Source of the DNA: an uncultured Clostridia bacterium
Lineage (GTDB): Bacteria; Bacillota; Clostridia; Oscillospirales; Oscillospiraceae
NCBI GenBank assembly: GCA_947169005.1
Contig: CAMVOG010000135.1
Location: 1 to 6,662 of the forward strand
Direction: 5' to 3'
Length of the DNA stretch: 6,662 nt
The notes below the pieces were generated by a model. It made no database searches, was not told where the DNA came from, and was given only the letters and a program-made list of their open reading frames with translations. This document shows, in pieces, positions 4,833 to 6,662 of this stretch. A program made the translations under genes and the position numbers. The number at the start of each line of letters is the position of its first letter. The first letter of the stretch is position 1.

Positions 4833-5513
4833 ATGAAGCGCCTTGTCCGCGCCCAGTTCTACGTGCTGGGCTGCCAGCCCTGGCTGCCCCTGCTCCTGCT
4901 GGGAGCGGCGGTGGCCTCGGGCCTCCTGGCGGGCGGGGAGGTGACGGCTCTCGCTGCCCGGAGCGGTGACGGGCTCTCTCCCTGGTCGCGCCTGGCCCTG
5001 TCTTTGGAAACGCGGCGGGCCGCGGCCCTGCTGGGCGGCGTCTTTGCCGTCCTTTGGGCGGGCCTCGCCCTGGCCCGGGGCGGGCTGAACGGGCCCCTTT
5101 GCCGGGGATACGGGCGGGGGAGCGTCTATGCCGCCCTGCTGCCGCCCCTCCTGGCCTCCCTGGTCGGATTCTCCCTGGTCTCCCAGCTCACGGCGATCCC
5201 GGCGGCCGGGGTTGACCTCGCCGCGCTGCCCGCCGCCTGGGTCCTGCGCTGCCTGGGCCTGCGGCTGCTGCTGGACCTGGGGCTGGCGCTGACGCCGTTC
5301 TTTCTCCGTTTTCTCCTGCGGGACGGCTTCTCCGCGCCCCTCCTCGCCATCGGCTGGGGCCTGCTGCTCTATTTGAAGCTGCCCGTCACCCCCGGCCTCT
5401 GGCTCCCCGGCGGCACGATCCCTTTCACCGCTCTTTGGCCCCTGCTGACCGGTGCCCTCTCCCTGCTGCTGGGCAGACTTTGCTTCCGAAAAACGCCTCA
5501 CGCAAGCGCGTGA
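4833..5513 (+). CDS. ABC transporter permease 2 (LanG-like), small
   Basis: This 226-residue, Leu/Ala/Gly-rich membrane protein has about six hydrophobic segments (roughly residues 15-34, 62-82, 97-121, 134-160, 168-182 and 198-216), connected by short loops. Its ATG follows the TAG of permease 1 with no spacing, and AAGGAG (4818-4823) lies 9 nt upstream. The paired small permeases with one ATPase give the F-E-G order of lantibiotic-immunity transporters; BcrA/B-type systems often have a single permease. The last codons (TPHASA and the TGA at 5511-5513) lie within an 11-bp hairpin that terminates the opposite-strand MATE gene. G+C is very high (44 of 60 at 5041-5100). I recognise no substrate-specific feature. 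Confidence 0.8.
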   Translation: MKRLVRAQFYVLGCQPWLPLLLLGAAVASGLLAGGEVTALAARSGDGLSPWSRLALSLETRRAAALLGGVFAVLWAGLALARGGLNGPLCRGYGRGSVYAALLPPLLASLVGFSLVSQLTAIPAAGVDLAALPAAWVLRCLGLRLLLDLGLALTPFFLRFLLRDGFSAPLLAIGWGLLLYLKLPVTPGLWLPGGTIPFTALWPLLTGALSLLLGRLCFRKTPHASA

Positions 5514-5518
5514 GGCGT
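5489..5518 (-). terminator. Intrinsic terminator of the MATE gene, overlapping the permease 3' end
   Basis: ACGCCTCACGC (5493-5503) pairs perfectly with GCGTGAGGCGT (5508-5518) across a 4-nt loop. On the minus strand the hairpin is followed by TTTTT (5493-5489), the classical rho-independent form, 37 nt downstream of the MATE stop codon. In the plus direction it is followed only by GTTCCC, so it would terminate the ABC operon less well. The permease stop codon TGA (5511-5513) is inside the stem. Confidence 0.83.
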
Positions 5519-5561
5519 GTTCCCTGATACCTGAGCCCTGTTCCCTGTTCCCTTGTTACCT
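5519..5561. repeat. Heptanucleotide tandem repeat between convergent genes
   Basis: The plus strand has six tandem units based on GTTCCCT. Exact copies begin at 5519, 5540 and 5547. Variants are GATACCT (5526), GAGCCCT (5533) and GTTACCT (5555). The only interruption is one extra T at 5554. The array starts at the base after the terminator hairpin and its last unit covers the final Arg codon and stop of the MATE gene. It resembles in style the short tandemly repeated heptamers known between genes of some bacteria, but I do not recognise this unit. Confidence 0.7.
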
Positions 5562-6662
5562 TGTGAGCTGACGGACCCAGCGGTAGCGGTTGCAGACGAT
5601 GCTGTTGGGGATGCATTTCAGAAGCTGGTCCGCCTTCAAAAAGCAGAAGACCACGAAGGGCGGGGCGTGGAAGACGAAGGCGCTGAGGGCGGCGGAGGGA
5701 ATGGTAAAGAGCCACATGAAGAGGTTGTCGCAGATGGCCTGGTAGTGGGGGCTGCCGCCCCCGGCGATGATGCCCCCCTCCACGGGGAATTCGTAGCAGC
5801 TCCCCACGGAGGTGATGGCCAGCACCAGCAGAAAGTCCTCCGCCAGGGCCTTGGCCTCCGGCGACACGGCATAGAGGGAGACGATGGCGGAGCGGCAGAG
5901 CAGCATGGCCCCGCCGGAAATAAGCCCGATGAGGAGGAAGATGAGCTGCAGGCTCCGGCTGTATTCCCGCACCTTGTCCAGCCGCCCGGCCCCCACGGTC
6001 TTGCCCATGGTGACGGAGGCGGCGTTGGCGCTGGACATGCCCACCACCACGAAGAGCTGGAAGATCACCGAGGCGATGCTGTTGGCGGCAATGACCGTGG
6101 CGCTCATGTGGCCGAGGATGGCGGTCTGGGCCCCCTGGGCCACGCCCCACATGGCTCCGGAGAGCATCACGGGCAGGGCGGCCTTTGTGAAGTCCTTCAG
6201 ATAGCTCCTGTCAAAGCGCAGCAGGTGGATGGGCCGGATGCGGAGTTTTTTGTCGATGAAGAAGAGGTAGACCAGGATAATGACCAGCTCCACCACCCGG
6301 CTCGTCAGCGTGGCGACGGCGGCGCCCTCGATGCCCAGCTCCGACGCGCCGAAATTGCCGTAGATAAAGCAGTAGTTCAGAACGCCGTTGATGCAGATGG
6401 TGGAGAGGCTCATGACCGTGCCGATGAAGGCGGTCTCCACGCTCTGGAGGGAGTACATCAGCGTATTGGACACGGCGAAGACCAGGTAGGTCCAGCACAT
6501 GAGGCGCAGATAGCGCATCCCCTCCGCGATCACGGCCTCGTCGTCCGTAAAGACCCGCAGGACCCCGTGGGGGAAGAGCAGCGTCACTAAGAAGAAAAGC
6601 AGCCCCGCCGCCAGGGAAAAGCGCAGGCCGATGGAGGTGACGCGGCGGATGGGGTCCACGTC
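5556..6662 (-). CDS. MATE-family efflux transporter (5' end outside window)
   Basis: 368 residues are visible, ending at a TAA (5558-5556); the frame is open through the right edge. MATE proteins are about 450 residues, so roughly 80-90 N-terminal residues are missing. They export drugs or other organic compounds across the membrane using a Na+ or H+ gradient. The two-fold repeat of the family is visible. The end of the first half runs to about residue 150. The second half begins near 158 with TKAALPVMLSGAMWGVAQG, followed by ILGHMSATVIAANSIA (about 182-197). Typical later signatures are VTMGKTVGAGRLDKVREYSR (217-236) and GGIIAGGGSPHYQAICDN (296-313), and a C-terminal RWVRQLTR. A GTG at 6659 is not the start, since the protein at that point is already internal MATE sequence. 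It is convergent with the ABC operon and ends in its own terminator at 5518-5489. Substrate unknown. Confidence 0.9.
   Translation of the reverse strand, partial: DVDPIRRVTSIGLRFSLAAGLLFFLVTLLFPHGVLRVFTDDEAVIAEGMRYLRLMCWTYLVFAVSNTLMYSLQSVETAFIGTVMSLSTICINGVLNYCFIYGNFGASELGIEGAAVATLTSRVVELVIILVYLFFIDKKLRIRPIHLLRFDRSYLKDFTKAALPVMLSGAMWGVAQGAQTAILGHMSATVIAANSIASVIFQLFVVVGMSSANAASVTMGKTVGAGRLDKVREYSRSLQLIFLLIGLISGGAMLLCRSAIVSLYAVSPEAKALAEDFLLVLAITSVGSCYEFPVEGGIIAGGGSPHYQAICDNLFMWLFTIPSAALSAFVFHAPPFVVFCFLKADQLLKCIPNSIVCNRYRWVRQLTR

Noticed and set aside
4119..5501. A 460-codon open frame on the minus strand opposite both permease genes.
   Set aside because: The translation is low-complexity Gln/Gly/Arg/Glu with no domain. 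It arises from GC-rich codons of the membrane proteins on the other strand, whose ribosome sites, tight spacing and hydrophobic segments are convincing.
5553..6590. A 345-codon plus-strand open frame opposite the MATE gene.
   Set aside because: It is rich in His/Gly/Asp/Glu with no recognisable fold, while the minus strand has clear MATE signatures. It is a compositional shadow.
6657..6659. GTG as the start of a 367-residue MATE protein.
   Set aside because: The frame remains open to the window edge, no ribosome site is visible, and the sequence there already corresponds to an internal part of MATE transporters.

Overview
The window is GC-rich (sampled 60-base lines in the transporter genes are about 67-73% G+C). 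It has strong AGGAGG-type ribosome sites, sigma70-like promoters and protein families typical of gut Clostridia. I infer a GC-rich Bacillota of the Oscillospiraceae type (Flavonifractor/Lawsonibacter/Oscillibacter-like), but nothing here fixes the genus. It looks like ordinary chromosome carrying several independent small transcription units.

Layout, left to right. (1) The last 47 codons of a plus-strand membrane protein resembling the C-terminus of O-antigen ligase/Wzy-type polymerases. (2) A short hairpin, then a complete short-chain dehydrogenase/reductase (SDR), closed by a perfect 16-bp-stem terminator. (3) A Phd/YefM antitoxin - RelE/ParE toxin module with its own near-consensus promoter overlapped by an inverted repeat, an 8-nt gene overlap, and tandem hairpins after it. 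It is clearly AT-richer than its surroundings and lies between strong terminators, so it looks like an acquired, insulated cassette. (4) On the minus strand, a two-gene operon: a DUF4213/DUF364 putative heavy-metal-chelation protein, and an HD-domain protein whose ATG overlaps the first gene's stop by 4 nt. (5) A divergent intergenic region of about 220 bp with one promoter each way, a run of nine G and a G-rich tract, and an inverted repeat over the plus-strand promoter. (6) A plus-strand three-gene ABC operon: an ATPase with Glu at the Q-loop position (an 'E-loop') and two small hydrophobic permeases. The organisation is that of the BcrAB/LanFEG peptide-antibiotic resistance and immunity exporters. 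(7) A convergent minus-strand MATE-family efflux transporter cut by the right edge of the window. Its intrinsic terminator overlaps the 3' end of the last permease gene, and a heptanucleotide tandem repeat lies between the two genes.

How the genes work together: the toxin-antitoxin pair is a self-contained unit; the DUF364 and HD proteins are probably co-translated and may act on the same metal-cofactor process; the ABC operon and the MATE gene are both export/efflux functions but are separate convergent units. No RNA gene, CRISPR array, insertion sequence or prophage gene was seen. The best candidates for something under-described are the DUF364-HD pair, the orphan E-loop ABC transporter with a symmetric promoter, and the heptamer repeat.
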